Shown here piece by piece: positions 1-9,546 of a DNA stretch of 64,000 nucleotides. Origin of the DNA: Sciurus carolinensis. Its lineage: Eukaryota > Chordata > Mammalia > Rodentia > Sciuridae. The translations under genes and the position numbers were made by a program. Location of the stretch: assembly GCF_902686445.1 (NCBI RefSeq), contig NC_062217.1:172832098-172896097 (forward strand). Reading direction: 5' to 3'. The notes under the pieces were generated by a model. It had not been told where the DNA came from and searched no databases. It saw nothing but the letters and a program-made list of their open reading frames with translations. Every line of letters begins with the position of its first letter. Position 1 is the stretch's first letter.

Positions 1-99
1 GGAGGCGGAGTCAGGACAAGGTTGAGTTGTCAGTTTAAGTTGTTGCAGGGATAAATAAATGTTTGGTATAGAACAGCAACAAAAAAATAATGATCACAA

Positions 100-688
100 A
101 TGGATATTCAGTTTTTCCAACATCTGTTATTATTGAAGAGAATGTCCTTTCTCTGCTGCGTATTCTTGGCACCTTGTTAAAAATCAACCAACTGTAAATG
201 AGCATATTCATTTATGGGCTTTCTATCCTGTTCCATTTTATTCTGTGTCTGTTATGCCAGCAGCACACTGTTTTGATTATTAGAGTTTTGTAGTAGATTT
301 TGGAAAAATCTACTTAATCTACTTAATCTTAATCCATTTGATTAAGATTGCTTTGGATATTTGGGGTCTTTTTTTAGTTCCATGCAAATTTTATAACTTT
401 CTTTATTTCAGTGAAAGATGACACTTGGAATTTGATCAGGATTGCATTTAACCTACAGATTGCTTGCGGTGAGTATGACATTAACAATATTAATTCTGCT
501 AGTTCATGAACGTGGGATTTATTTGCATTTGTGTCTTCTTCAATTTCTTCCCTTAATATTTTATAGTTTTAAGTTGTTCAGATTATTCACTCTCTAGCTA
601 AATCTACTCATGAGTATTTTATTTTTTCCTTATTATGCTGTTACAAGTGATTTATTTCCTCCCTCAATTTATTTTTCAGCAAGTTAAC
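100..688 (-). mobile_element. Old L1 fragment (late ORF2 region), first part
   Basis: On the plus strand this reads as the antisense of the 3' part of L1 ORF2: phrases equivalent to 'cttggcacc', 'ctatcctgttcc', 'tttggatatttggggtc' and 'aacaatattaattct' occur in the order expected from mammalian L1 consensus sequences. It is heavily diverged with no usable reading frame, so it is a fossil. It is split from its continuation (906-1020) by the SINE at 689-905. Boundaries are approximate; the subfamily cannot be named without a repeat-library search. Confidence 0.7.
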
Positions 689-905
689 TTTTTTTGTTTG
701 TTTTTTGTCTTGGTACCTGGTATTGAACCAAGGAGTGCTTAAACAACAAGCCATATCCCCTGTCGTTTTTATATTTTTATTTTTGAGACAGTGTCTCACT
801 AAGTTGCTCAGGACCTTGCTAAGTTGCTGAGCTAACTTTGATCTTGTGATCCTCCTGTCTCAGTCTCTAGCTGTTGGGATTACAGGTGTGCTGCGCTACG
901 TCCTG
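689..905 (-). mobile_element. MEN-type SINE (B1+ID dimer)
   Basis: Read on the minus strand, this is a 7SL-derived B1 monomer (reverse complement of 'gggattacaggtgtg', 'cctcctgtctcag' and 'gagacagtgtctcac') followed by an ID-like tRNA-derived module ('ggtattgaaccaaggagtg' in antisense) and an A-rich tail, seen here as the T-tract at 689. The B1-then-ID dimer matches MEN elements, described from squirrels, and is the best single clue to the host family. It interrupts an L1 fossil whose homology continues on the far side. No clean target-site duplication is visible, consistent with age. Non-autonomous; mobilised by L1. Confidence 0.8.
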
Positions 906-1020
906 CAAATTCACTGTTGATATATAGAAACAATACTTACTTTTTGTTTGTGATTTTATAACTTGAAACTACTAAATTCATTTACCAGTACGAATGCTTT
1001 TTTGATTGCATTTTTAGGTT
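906..1020 (-). mobile_element. Old L1 fragment, continuation after the MEN insertion
   Basis: Continues the antisense L1 ORF2 similarity ('ttcactgttgatatatagaaa', then a stretch on the 'ttttgattgcatttttaggtt' pattern). With 100-688 it forms one fossil L1 into which the MEN SINE inserted. The 3' limit is uncertain. Confidence 0.55.
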
Positions 1021-1040
1021 GAACTAACACATCGACACGG

Positions 1041-1939
1041 GAGGTGTCTGGGTGGTGCCAGCTAAAGTCTCACATCGTCTGAGGGAACCAAGGGAAAAGG
1101 ATAAATTTTAGATGCTACACATTAGTTATGTATAACAAAAAGTTTAAGTCTGACAACTAAAATACTAGCAAATAAAAAGCACAAAGATTCTGGAAAGTAA
1201 GAAAAATTATAAATTCAATACAAAATAAGAAAAGAGAGCACTTCCTAGAGAAAGATGATAAGTATTTATTGTTAATACCAAACCTGGTAAAAATCACCCG
1301 ATAAGCAAGTGGTGGTAGTGAGTGTGGTGGGGCTCTGGGGAGTCTAGCAGCCCCTGTCTTCATGGAACCAAAGCGGTAGGAAGCAGTGTTCCCCTTGTCG
1401 TCTTTAAACAGATGAAAGTTGGTGTTAAAAGACAGGATTTGTAGAAATAGATTATAGATTATGTTATTTTTAAGAAATCAATCCTAAGCATAATGATACA
1501 GAAGGACTGAAAATAAAAGGTTGGGGAAAGATATGCTCGGGAAGTGCCAGGAGAGGTTGCTGCAGAGAAACCCCCAGACGTCTAACTGCAAAGCCTCTGC
1601 TCACTGTAAGGACGCTCACCATCGAGGACAATGAGGAGAAATGCCAGGATGCAATGACGTAAACTCTGCCTGGCTGGGCCCTGCCTTTCAGCCACAGCCC
1701 TGGTATCCAGAGAGGCCTGGTGGGCAGGTGGCAGGAACTCAGCAGAGTTGTGTAAGAGAAATTAACACAGCGGATCCGTAATGCTTCCAGGGCCCTGTGT
1801 TTAGAGACACGAAAAGCAAAACTGGCTGAATCACAACAGAACACAGAAAATCCCAAGATTATAACAGATCTCTTGTACAAAACTAGAAAGGCGGGTACAG
1901 AAGATGTGAAAGCATGGGACTTACCTTCATCTAATAAAC
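1041..1939. other. Unclassified intergenic DNA
   Basis: No gene, RNA or confidently identified repeat. The part around 1140-1300 is A-rich and could be very old LINE sequence; 1500-1960 is of mixed composition. A minus-strand open frame (1470-1961, 163 codons) has no recognisable domain and is probably chance. Confidence 0.4.
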
Positions 1940-2112
1940 TGATTGAGATGCCCACATGCACTGTGTAAGACTATACAGTATTTTAAGAACATACAAGGCG
2001 TGCACTAAAATTGATCATGCAGTAAATCGTAAATTAAATCTCAAAAAAATGAAATGTAATTGATTTCTCACTGGTCATATTATTCTGGCTAGAATACATT
2101 AGAAGTGGAAAT
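1940..2112 (+). mobile_element. Plus-strand L1 ORF2 fossil, segment 1 (endonuclease/linker part)
   Basis: Resembles the end of the L1 ORF2 endonuclease region, degraded, with an 'aaaattgatcatgcagtaaatcg' type sequence corresponding to the L1 stretch around 'aaattgaccacatagttgg'. It is the first visible piece of one L1 copy that can be followed, with interruptions, to about 7750. Many stops; inactive. The left boundary is approximate. Confidence 0.6.
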
Positions 2113-2264
2113 AAAGAATCAAGGACTGGGGTTGTGGCTCAGTGATAGAGTGCTTGCCTAGCACGTCTGAGGCACTGGGTTCGATTCTTAGCACCAGGTA
2201 TAAATAAATAAAAAATAAAGGTTCACTGACCACTAAAAAAATATTTTAAAAAGGAAAGAATCAA
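2113..2264 (+). mobile_element. ID SINE with target-site duplication
   Basis: tRNA-derived ID element on the plus strand: the body holds 'gttgtggctcagtgatagag' (A-box region) and 'gggttcgattcttagcacc' (B-box region) and is followed by an A-rich tail with 'ataaataaataaa'. It is flanked by a perfect 10-bp duplication, aaagaatcaa, at 2113-2122 and 2255-2264, which defines the insertion. It lies inside the plus-strand L1 fossil, so it is younger. Transcribed by RNA polymerase III when active and retroposed by L1. Confidence 0.9.
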
Positions 2265-2815
2265 AAGGTGACCTGCTCTCCACATACCGAAAAAATACAT
2301 CTAAATACTTGATGTGCTAATAAGGAAATCAGAGTGGCCATTGTAAGCAAATTGAAACTGAAGTACATTGAAAATTCTGGGAGGGCGCAGGGACTTTCCT
2401 GTGTGGCAGGATCTGAGGGGAACATGTACTCGTTACCATTGACACAACAGCAGACTTGGTCAGAGTGTGGTGCCGTGTGCAAAAACACAGCAATAGCAAT
2501 TGTGACAAAGCTGTGGGCTGCTCTGAGGAAAGCCATGAGGTGACCTGTCCACGCCCATGAAGGTGACTGAGGAGCCACTCGAGGAGAATGACAAGAGGAG
2601 AAAGACTGAAGGAAAGGTCAAGAGCAAAAGTGACGAGAATAGAAACCAGGGAAGATCTCAAGACCGAAGGTTGGTTTTAAAATATCATTAGATAGAAGTT
2701 AACTGGGCAAAATTAATCAAGAAAATAAGTGAATAAATGGACATTGTAATAAATAGAGCCACATGCACAGCAAGGAATTACTAAAATTTTAAGAAAATCT
2801 TATTTTTAATAATGG
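2265..2815 (+). mobile_element. Plus-strand L1 ORF2 fossil, segment 2
   Basis: Continues the L1 copy from 2112. The clearest part is about 2570-2790, where 'ggttggttttaaaa', 'aaattaatcaagaaaataag' and nearby words correspond to the L1 ORF2 segment leading into the reverse transcriptase domain. Frames are broken throughout. Short open frames here on both strands are remnants or shadows, not genes. Confidence 0.6.
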
Positions 2816-2924
2816 TGGTCTGGGTTTTTAAAATTTTTTTATTGTAAACAAAAGGGGTACAACTTGTTTCTCTGTACATGAAGTAGAGGCATACCATTTG
2901 TGTAATCATACATTGGTCTGGGTT
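2816..2924 (-). mobile_element. Very short 5'-truncated L1 3' end with 11-bp duplication
   Basis: An 87-bp insert (2827-2913) matches, in antisense, the squirrel-type L1 3' end also present at 19013 ('attgtaaacaaa', 'ataccatttgtgtaatcata'). It begins with a T-rich stretch, the L1 A-tail in antisense. A perfect 11-bp duplication, tggtctgggtt, lies at 2816-2826 and 2914-2924. This is a textbook target-primed insertion with extreme 5' truncation, inside older sequence. Confidence 0.85.
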
Positions 2925-3599
2925 ATTTAAACCAATATCATTATTAAAAAAATTTAAGACACTCTCCATGTATAGTATATATATTTTGACGGATCTTCTT
3001 GGTGATTTTTGAGAAAATGATATTAAATTACCAGGCCCAGGTTAAAGGAATCACGGGGGCTTTCCTCTGGCCATAACAGAATAACTGGGATGGCTGTTTC
3101 CTTCTTGCTGTAGACAACTAGAAAAATGGGACAGAAGTGGGCGGCGTGGGGGTGAGGGCCAGCGTGTCCACTCATCCAGAGACTGGTGAGCCGTCCGAGG
3201 GTGCACCTCTTACCACAGGCTCCCTTCCCCCACTCAAGTCTCCAGCTGAACATTCGTTCTCCTCATACGCAGGTCCCAGATACTTCCTCAGTGCTTCTGT
3301 GAAATAGATTCATTCAATCTTTTACCTATGTGATTGTAATTTGGCCTATTTTAAGCCCTTTCAAATGTTTTGACATTCTTTGATATTTCATTGCTAAAAC
3401 CTGATCTTTATTGTTATAAGAAATATCTACTCCAAAGGATAGAATCAACTGTGTACCTTGCTCGGTGGAGCTGACCCCAGATGAACTCCCCACAGGAACA
3501 GGCACACTGGCGCTTTCCCGGGTAGCAGATGTTCTGATTCCTCATGTATGAGCTACGTGCATAAAGACATGTCCTGGATCTTTTCATCTTCCTGATGAT
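2925..3599. other. Unclassified intergenic DNA
   Basis: A mostly unique-looking stretch between the truncated L1 end and the next recognisable L1 segment. 2925-3000 is AT-rich; 3030-3260 is GC-richer. I see no gene or RNA. It may be a further insertion into the L1 fossil, because L1 similarity resumes near 3600. Confidence 0.4.
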
Positions 3600-4261
3600 G
3601 TTTCTATAGGAATAAAGATTGCTTGTGCTTAAACAAATTCAAAATGGATATAGGAGAAACAGAAAATGATTGGATCAATACTAATTAAATAATTCAAATA
3701 AGAGGTTGAAAAATCTATTACTGAAATACATCACTAGGCCTGGGTGGATTTGCAGGTGAATTTGAATTTTACCATAAAATGAGGAAAAGTAGTTCATATT
3801 TTATACAAACTGTCTCAGACAACAGCTATGAGAGGGCCAGTCCCAACTCATTTCATGAAGTTGGCATTCAACTGACACCAAAAGTCAGACAAGAATTATA
3901 CCATTAAAGAAATGTCTGGATCTCACTAGTTTACAAACACAGATTTAAAAAATAACAAGTAAAATAATAGAAAAAGAAAATCATTCAAAAGTTTCTTAAA
4001 AGCTCATTATAATTCAGTGAATTTAAAATTTTAACAAGCACAAACACAATTCAGTGCTAGAATAGTTAGTTAGGGAAGTTTGCCAAATTTGCAGTTTAGA
4101 GAAGAAAAATGCTATGAATAACTTGAAAAATAAATTAGCAGAATCCAACATATATTTTTTATTACTGCTTTTAGAAAACTATGAAATAAGATGAATTTCT
4201 TAATTTTAATAATAAAACTTGTATAGCAAATGTCACACTTTGAGTAAAACACATTGGAAAC
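3600..4261 (+). mobile_element. Plus-strand L1 ORF2 fossil, segment 3 (reverse transcriptase part)
   Basis: Degraded L1 reverse-transcriptase coding DNA: 'ggatttgcaggtgaatt' and 'ccaactcatttcatgaag' fall in the consensus order of the L1 segments 'ggattcacagccgaatt' and 'aactcattttatgagg'. Similarity runs to the bases just before 4262, where a provirus interrupts it, and resumes at 6684. Inactive. Confidence 0.7.
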
Positions 4262-4817
4262 TGTAATGGTTAATTTGAATTGTCAACTTGATTGGATTAA
4301 GAGATGCTGAAGATTAAGAGGCTTCTGGGTATGTCAATGAGGGTGTGTATGTCAGTGACTGGCATGTAGGATAGCGAACTAAAGTGGAGACCCTCCCAAA
4401 GTGTGGGCAGCACCATCCAATAGAATGCTGGCCTAGAGGGAATAAAAGTTGGAAGAATAAGGAAGCAACAGCAGATGCAAGCTCAATTCTTCTTGAATGG
4501 GTTCTTGATTGCTGCTGCAATCACCTGAGGATATCAGAGTCTCATTCCTTCACTGCTCCAAAACTGAATTCTGCCAGTGATTCTCCAGGAAGTTTACAGA
4601 AGCCTTCAGTCTTGGACTAGCATAGAACTGCTGATCCGTCTTGTTGTGAGACTTCAGTCTCTTGGACTGCACAGCTACTGGTTCTTCCAGCTCTCCAGCC
4701 TGCAGACTGTCATTGTAAACTATCCAGCTTCTGGTCGAGTAAGCCAATCTAATAAATCCCCCTTTTATTATCATATTTCCTCTTGATTCTGTTCTTATAG
4801 AGAACCTGACTAATACA
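4262..4817 (+). mobile_element. 5' LTR, MLT2-like (ERVL)
   Basis: 556 bp from tgtaatggtt to ctaataca. It has the MLT2-style start ('tgtcaacttgattgg'), a central 'accatccaatagaatg', a polyadenylation-type 'aataaa' near 4752 and the characteristic end 'agaacctgactaataca'. It is directly followed by the internal region with 'ttggtacca', a primer-binding-site-like sequence of the MaLR/ERVL group. It differs throughout from the 3' LTR at 6261. Confidence 0.75.
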
Positions 4818-6260
4818 GAAATTGGTACCAGGAGTGAATAACCTGATCATGTGGTTCAGAAGCTTTTTGAGCTTTTTGGAATTCATGGGAAGAATTTTGA
4901 GATGTTTAGCAGGGCAAGCTGGAAATGCTTTAGTTTGTTGTAAATGAAGCTCAATGGCTAATTCTGATGGAAACTCAGACAAGAAGAATGCCAATAGAAT
5001 TGTGGACAGGGCTCAAAAGGGTTTAGAGGAAAAGGAGGACACTATCAGTAATTGGACTAGAGGCCATTTGTGTTATGTTCTGACTGAGAAGTTATCTGCA
5101 TTTTGCCTGTGTCCTGAGACTTTCAGTGAAGCTGATTTTAAAAGTGATGTACTTCTTAATTTGGCAGAAAAATATATGTAGGCAGCATAGCATTCAGGCA
5201 GTAGCAGGGATATTTCTGGCGACTTTTAGTCAAATTTATTGTGATAATCAGGAGCAGAAAGCAGAGAGGAAAGATTCAAAAAGCTTGAACTTGAAAGGCA
5301 GGAGTAAAAATGGGGCTAAGGAAGTTGCAGTTGTTAAAGACATTACTGCCACTAAAGAAATGTTAGTCTTTGCCCAGAGACAATAAGGAAGATGGCTTGA
5401 GGGTATCTCAGGAGCTGGCAAGACCAGACTCAGGCTTAAGGAAGTAGAAGTGAAAATTCTCTTGAGAAGGGACCAGTGAGCTTGCACAAGGGGGCCTAGG
5501 AAATTTTTTCAACATGCTCAGCCACCCAGACCCTCAGAGGCTACTGCAGCAAGGGGACCTAGAGGCTTGGCTACTGTTCAAGATGGTGGCTGACTTTGGC
5601 ATCAACCATGTGGTGCTGGTTCTGCAGGAAAGCAGGATGCTGGAGTTAGGGGGTCATGGAGGCTTCTACCAAGATTTCAAAGGAAGGCCTTGGAGGCCAG
5701 GCAAAGTGCAGCAGGGTTAGAGTCCCTGTGGGCACCTCTGGCAAGGCAAAGTGTGGAGATTTGAGGAGGAAGTCAAAGCTGCAGTGGAGACCCCCGAGAT
5801 TAAGAAGTGGCCAGTAATATAGGACATGGTCCTAGGAAAACTGCAGGAATTGAGCAGAGACAAACCAATAGGAAGGCCACTTGGGCTGCAATAAACAAGG
5901 TCACAGGGGTGGAGCTGCACAAGACCTTTCAAGAGAACATCACAATGTCATGTACCCCTGATGCTGGACATGGAACTACAGGACTTGTTTGCCCAGCTGG
6001 ATTTCCATCTTGCTTTGGTCCTATCCCTTCTTTCTATGTCCCAAATTTTGTAAGTGGAAATGTTTGCTCTGTACCATTATATGTTGGACACTCGTAAAAT
6101 GCTTTTAATTTTATAGGAGCTCACAATGTGAGATTGCCTTGAGCCTCAGAGAAGACTTTGAACTTGAACTTTGAGTGTCTTTAGAACTGTTGAGACTCTT
6201 GGGAATGGATTAAATGTATTTTGTCAGATGAGTGTGAGCTTTTGAGGGCAAGGACTGAAA
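4818..6260 (+). mobile_element. MaLR-type internal region (noncoding)
   Basis: Matches MaLR internal sequence from its start ('gaaattggtaccagg') through the middle ('gcattttgcctgtgtcctgag', 'aggcagcatagcattca') to the end just before the 3' LTR ('ttgcctt..gcctcagagaagactttg', then 'aaggactgaaa'). MaLR internal regions have no gag or pol of their own, and none is seen; open frames here (for example 5514-5720 and 5807-6097) are incidental. The region is about 1.44 kb. Confidence 0.7.
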
Positions 6261-6678
6261 TGTTATGGTTTGGACATGAGGTGTCCCCCAAAAGTTTACT
6301 TGTGAGACTATGCAAGAAGGTTCAGAGAAGAAATAATTGGGTTGTGAAAGCCTTAGCCCAATCAGTGAATTAGTCCCCTGATGGATTAACTGATTGGTAA
6401 CTGAAGGAGGTGGTGCATTGGGGGTGTGGCTTTGGGGAATATATTTGTATCTGACGAGTGGAGTCTCTCTCTCTGTGCTTCCTAATCACCATGTGAGCTG
6501 CTTCCCTCTGCCACACTCTTCCACCATGATGTTCTGCCTCACCCTGAGCCCCAAGGAATGGAGCTGGCTTTCTATGGACTAAGACTTCTGAAATTGTGAG
6601 CCTCAAATAAACTCTTCTTCTTTTAAATTGTTCTGGTCAGATCTTTTAGTCATAGCAGCAAAAAAGCTGACTAAAACA
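6261..6678 (+). mobile_element. 3' LTR, MaLR type
   Basis: 418 bp from tgttatggtttgg to gctgactaaaaca, with MaLR hallmarks: 'aggtgtcccccaaaag' near the start, 'agtctctctctct' in the middle, an 'aataaa' polyadenylation signal near 6607 and the terminal 'gcagcaaaaaagctgac'. The solo LTR at 58009 is the same family and the one at 8951 is a relative on the other strand. Confidence 0.85.
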
Positions 6679-6683
6679 GAAAC

Positions 6684-7750
6684 AGATCTTTTTAAATCAG
6701 GAAATTGGAAGAAATACATGATGACTTTCTATCACATCTATTCAACATTATACTAAAGACTCTGGCCAACTCTGACCCTCAGATGGATCGAGGGAGAAGG
6801 AGAGGTGAGTGGAGATAAAATTAGGAGAATTAAAAAAGAAGAAACAAGGTCTCCATTAACCACAGCTTTGTGATTGTCAGCACAGCAATTCAAGATAATC
6901 TGCAGAGACGTTATTAGAACTAATAAGAGATTTGAAGCTTACAAGAATCAAATTTTCATCCCCCAAATGATCATACCTATACTCCTGCAACAAGTAATTA
7001 TAAATACAATTAGATTTCTTTTGTGATAGCAACCAAATATATAAATGGCCTGAACTTGAATCTAAGCTGTGTAAGACATTCATAGAGAACTGTTAGCACT
7101 ATATTGAAGGCTTTAGTTCTAGGAAATGGGTAGATAGAAAGTTCATAGAAGGAAGACCAACTATCAGAAAGATAATAATTATCCCTAGTCAAGAAAAAAA
7201 AGTCCAATTTCAATAAAAATCTCAAGATTGGTTTATTGCTGGAAACAATCTGTGTAAGGTTTTTTGGTTAGTTTGTCAAAGGCCAAAGGCCAAGACAATT
7301 GTGAGAAAGCTTTGGTTGGAGAGATCTACTGGATCTAGAGATTATTATTTACATAGAGATGGAAAAATAAAATAATGGGACAAGACAGAAAATTCATAGG
7401 AGCAACCATATATTTGGTTGCTATTTAATACATTATATGCACAATGGTGGCATTTTGATTGGGAGAAATGATAGGTTATAAATGAAAGTGTGGTTCCTAC
7501 ATTGTGTTTTACATCACCCAAGTTCCTGATGGGTTCAAGACCTATAGGTGAAGAATAAGCCTAAGATTTCCTTCTCTTTTATTCCAAAAGTGCTCAACAA
7601 AACACAAGACTCCCAATCCATAAATTCATCTACATCTCAGGTGGAAAGATACTTCATAGCCTAAAACACATCTGCAACTTTGTAACTGGTAAGTGATGAA
7701 TATTACACACCCTAGAGAATTCCCAAGAAAATGCTAAAACCTCAGGAGAA
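6684..7750 (+). mobile_element. Plus-strand L1 ORF2 fossil, segment 4 (after the provirus)
   Basis: L1 similarity resumes right after the provirus and runs through the late reverse transcriptase and C-terminal ORF2 parts: 'ctattcaacattatac' corresponds to L1 'ctattcaacatagtg', followed by 'tagcaaccaaatatataaat' and a segment like 'attgggagaaatg'. Frames are destroyed. The end near 7750 is approximate. Confidence 0.65.
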
Positions 7751-8044
7751 GGCAGGCGGGGTTTGGAGAGACCAGTCGCAGACGAGGAGCCCTGTCCCCT
7801 GCTCACGCGGAACATTTAACAGCCCTTCTGGGCCCTCCCTCTGCCTCACCCTCCGTGTTGAATCACTGTAAATCCTGTTCGTTCTGCTTGTCCAAGATAA
7901 CAGAATTGGATGGTGTTAGCTACTTGACTTTCACTGCCACCACAGGGTCCAGTCCGTGGCCACTGCCCCTCAGGGCTCATGGAGTTCTTGCAGGACCTCC
8001 CCATCTCCAGTCATCCCCAAAGCACTGCAAAAATCTATATATAG
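7751..8044. other. Unclassified intergenic DNA
   Basis: About 290 bp of mixed-composition DNA between the L1 fossil and an L2 element. No gene, RNA or repeat recognised; the right part may be L2 sequence too degraded to call. Confidence 0.35.
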
Positions 8045-8390
8045 TATAGCTCACAGCTCTATTTAAAACCTTCCAATTTTTCTAGTAACCCTCAGGGAAT
8101 AATAAAAGATTCTCATCATGGCCAAGACCCTCCATGCCCTGACCCCTTGCTTCCTGCCTAACTCACTTCCTGCCACTTTCCTTTGTAAAATGTCTAGGCC
8201 TGAGGCCTGCAAGGTCTTCCAAGGACTTCCAGTTCCTGCAGTCCTTCTGTGAGAGGCCTTCCCAGGACCCAAATAGACAATTGAAGATAAAGGTCTGTCC
8301 CCAGGAGAATGTGAGCTCCTTGTCTGTCCACTCACTCCTAAGCTTCCTGGACTGGGTATAGGGCTGGACATTCAGCAAGTGGACGGTAAG
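8045..8390 (+). mobile_element. L2 LINE 3' end
   Basis: Shows the L2 3'-end order: 'atttaaaaccttccaat', 'ccctcagggaataataaaag', 'ccaagaccctccatg', then 'gtgagctccttgtctgtcc' and a tail resembling 'ggacattcagcaagtgga'. L2 is an ancient mammalian family, so high divergence is expected. Noncoding remnant. Confidence 0.6.
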
Positions 8391-8950
8391 TATGCATGGA
8401 CTGGGCAGTTGCTCAGCCTCACTAGTAATCAAGGAAATGCAGGGTGGTCAGGCAGAGAGATATTGTCCCCATCCGAGGTGCACAGGTGGAGAGACCTGGG
8501 GACCTGGGTTCAGTGGCTGGCACATGCCCCTTGGAGCCCCCAGGTACACTCTTCTTACCTGGCACAAATATGCCAAGATGGCTCTGATTCTCCCAAGCGT
8601 CCTGGCTTGGATGGTAAACCACTTCGCGTCCGCCCTCTGCATGAGGGACGGTGTAGACCATGCTCTGGAGATCCGGGCAGTGCCAAGCCTGCGGGTGGGA
8701 GAGTGGCTTCTTCCTCAGCCTGGCAGTCCCGCTCCAGCATGCGTCCTAGAGGATTTCTCACAGGGTAGGTAAGGGCCTGCTTACAAAGGTGACATCGACT
8801 GGGGCAATCCTGCACCAAAAGGTGGAACCAACTGCAATACCCTTGGTAAAGGAACGGATCTGTGAGTGCTGTGCAGGTATGTAACGTAAGAACACGTAAG
8901 TCAAAATGGAATGAAGCTACCTGTGTCGATCTTGAAATCAGAATGCTAAA
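8391..8950. other. Unclassified GC-rich intergenic DNA
   Basis: Unique-looking DNA with overlapping open frames on both strands (up to 129 codons, 8379-8768) but no recognisable domain. Frames open in several registers at once are what GC-rich noncoding DNA gives by chance. Confidence 0.4.
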
Positions 8951-9400
8951 TGAGTCTCCCAGTCAGCTTTTTCACTGCTGTGAAAGACCTGACAAGAGCA
9001 ACTAGAGGAGGAAGAGTTTATTTTAGGGGTCACAGTTTCAGAGGTCTCAGTTCATAAACAACTGGCTCTATTCCTTGGTGTTAAAGATGAGACTGACCAT
9101 CATGGCAGAAGTGTGTGGTGGAGTGAAGTTGCTCAGGACATGGTGCCAGGAAGCAGAGACTGAGAGAGAGAGAGAGAGGGACTAAGCTCAGCTCACAAAG
9201 TATAAGCCCAAAGCCACACCCCAGGGACCCACCTCCTCCTGCCACCCTACCTGCCTGCAGCCACCACCCAGTTACTGCCTACCAGTGGGTGACACACTGC
9301 TTAGTTTAGGTTCTTTTAACCCTGTTGCTTCACTTCCGAACATTCTTCCTCTGTTCAACGCATGAGCATTTGAGGGACACCTCACATGTAAAACCTAACA
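8951..9400 (-). mobile_element. MaLR-type LTR, minus strand
   Basis: In antisense this matches the MaLR LTR pattern. The plus-strand start 'agtcagctttttcactgctg' is the reverse complement of the terminal motif of the LTR at 6261, and the plus-strand end 'cacatgtaaaacctaaca' mirrors the usual start. It contains a (GA)n run at 9162-9178 and 'agccacaccccagggaccc', both common in these LTRs. The flanking 5-mers do not match, so this is a diverged solo LTR or one with altered edges. Confidence 0.75.
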
Positions 9401-9480
9401 ATGAAAAACCAACTTGTGAAAGAGACTCCAGTGGATGTTGCCATTTATATAGAATTAAAAACATGCTTACTGTGGATACA

Positions 9481-9541
9481 GTGATGGATGGGTAGTAGAA
9501 AGATAGATGGATTGATAGATAGAAAGATAGATACACACACA
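9481..9541. repeat. GATA/GATG-type microsatellite
   Basis: Imperfect tetranucleotide repeat: runs of gatagat mixed with gatggat and agaaagat, ending in a short (ca)n. Interrupted, so probably of low current instability. Confidence 0.85.
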
Positions 9542-9546
9542 TCACC

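Larger units (their letters stand above)
4257..6683 (+). mobile_element. ERVL/MaLR-type provirus inserted in L1, with mismatched LTRs
   Basis: A 2,417-bp insertion (4262-6678) starting TG and ending CA, flanked by the 5-bp direct repeat gaaac (4257-4261 and 6679-6683). Five bp is the usual ERVL-group duplication. L1 ORF2 similarity stops at the left repeat and resumes at the right one, which independently supports both edges. It comprises a 5' LTR of MLT2-like type, a noncoding MaLR-type internal region and a 3' LTR of MaLR (ORR1/MST-like) type. The two LTRs are not copies of each other, which normal reverse transcription cannot produce. No intact viral gene is present; it is an inactive old copy. 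Confidence 0.75.

Noticed and set aside
100..2112. Opposite-orientation L1 pieces as one twin-primed (inverted) L1
   Set aside because: The minus-strand piece covers late ORF2, which the plus-strand copy also contains at its far end; twin priming would not duplicate that region.
2119..2200. Functional tRNA gene
   Set aside because: The tRNA-like boxes belong to an ID SINE with A-tail and target-site duplication; it has no cloverleaf acceptor end. The same applies at 33551, 56120 and 57167.
4954..6097. Open frames inside the provirus internal region
   Set aside because: MaLR internal regions are noncoding; the frames are short, in different registers and unlike gag or pol.
8951..9400. Target-site duplication for the minus-strand MaLR LTR
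   Set aside because: The 5-mers next to the inferred ends (gctaa/ctaaa and atgaa) do not match.
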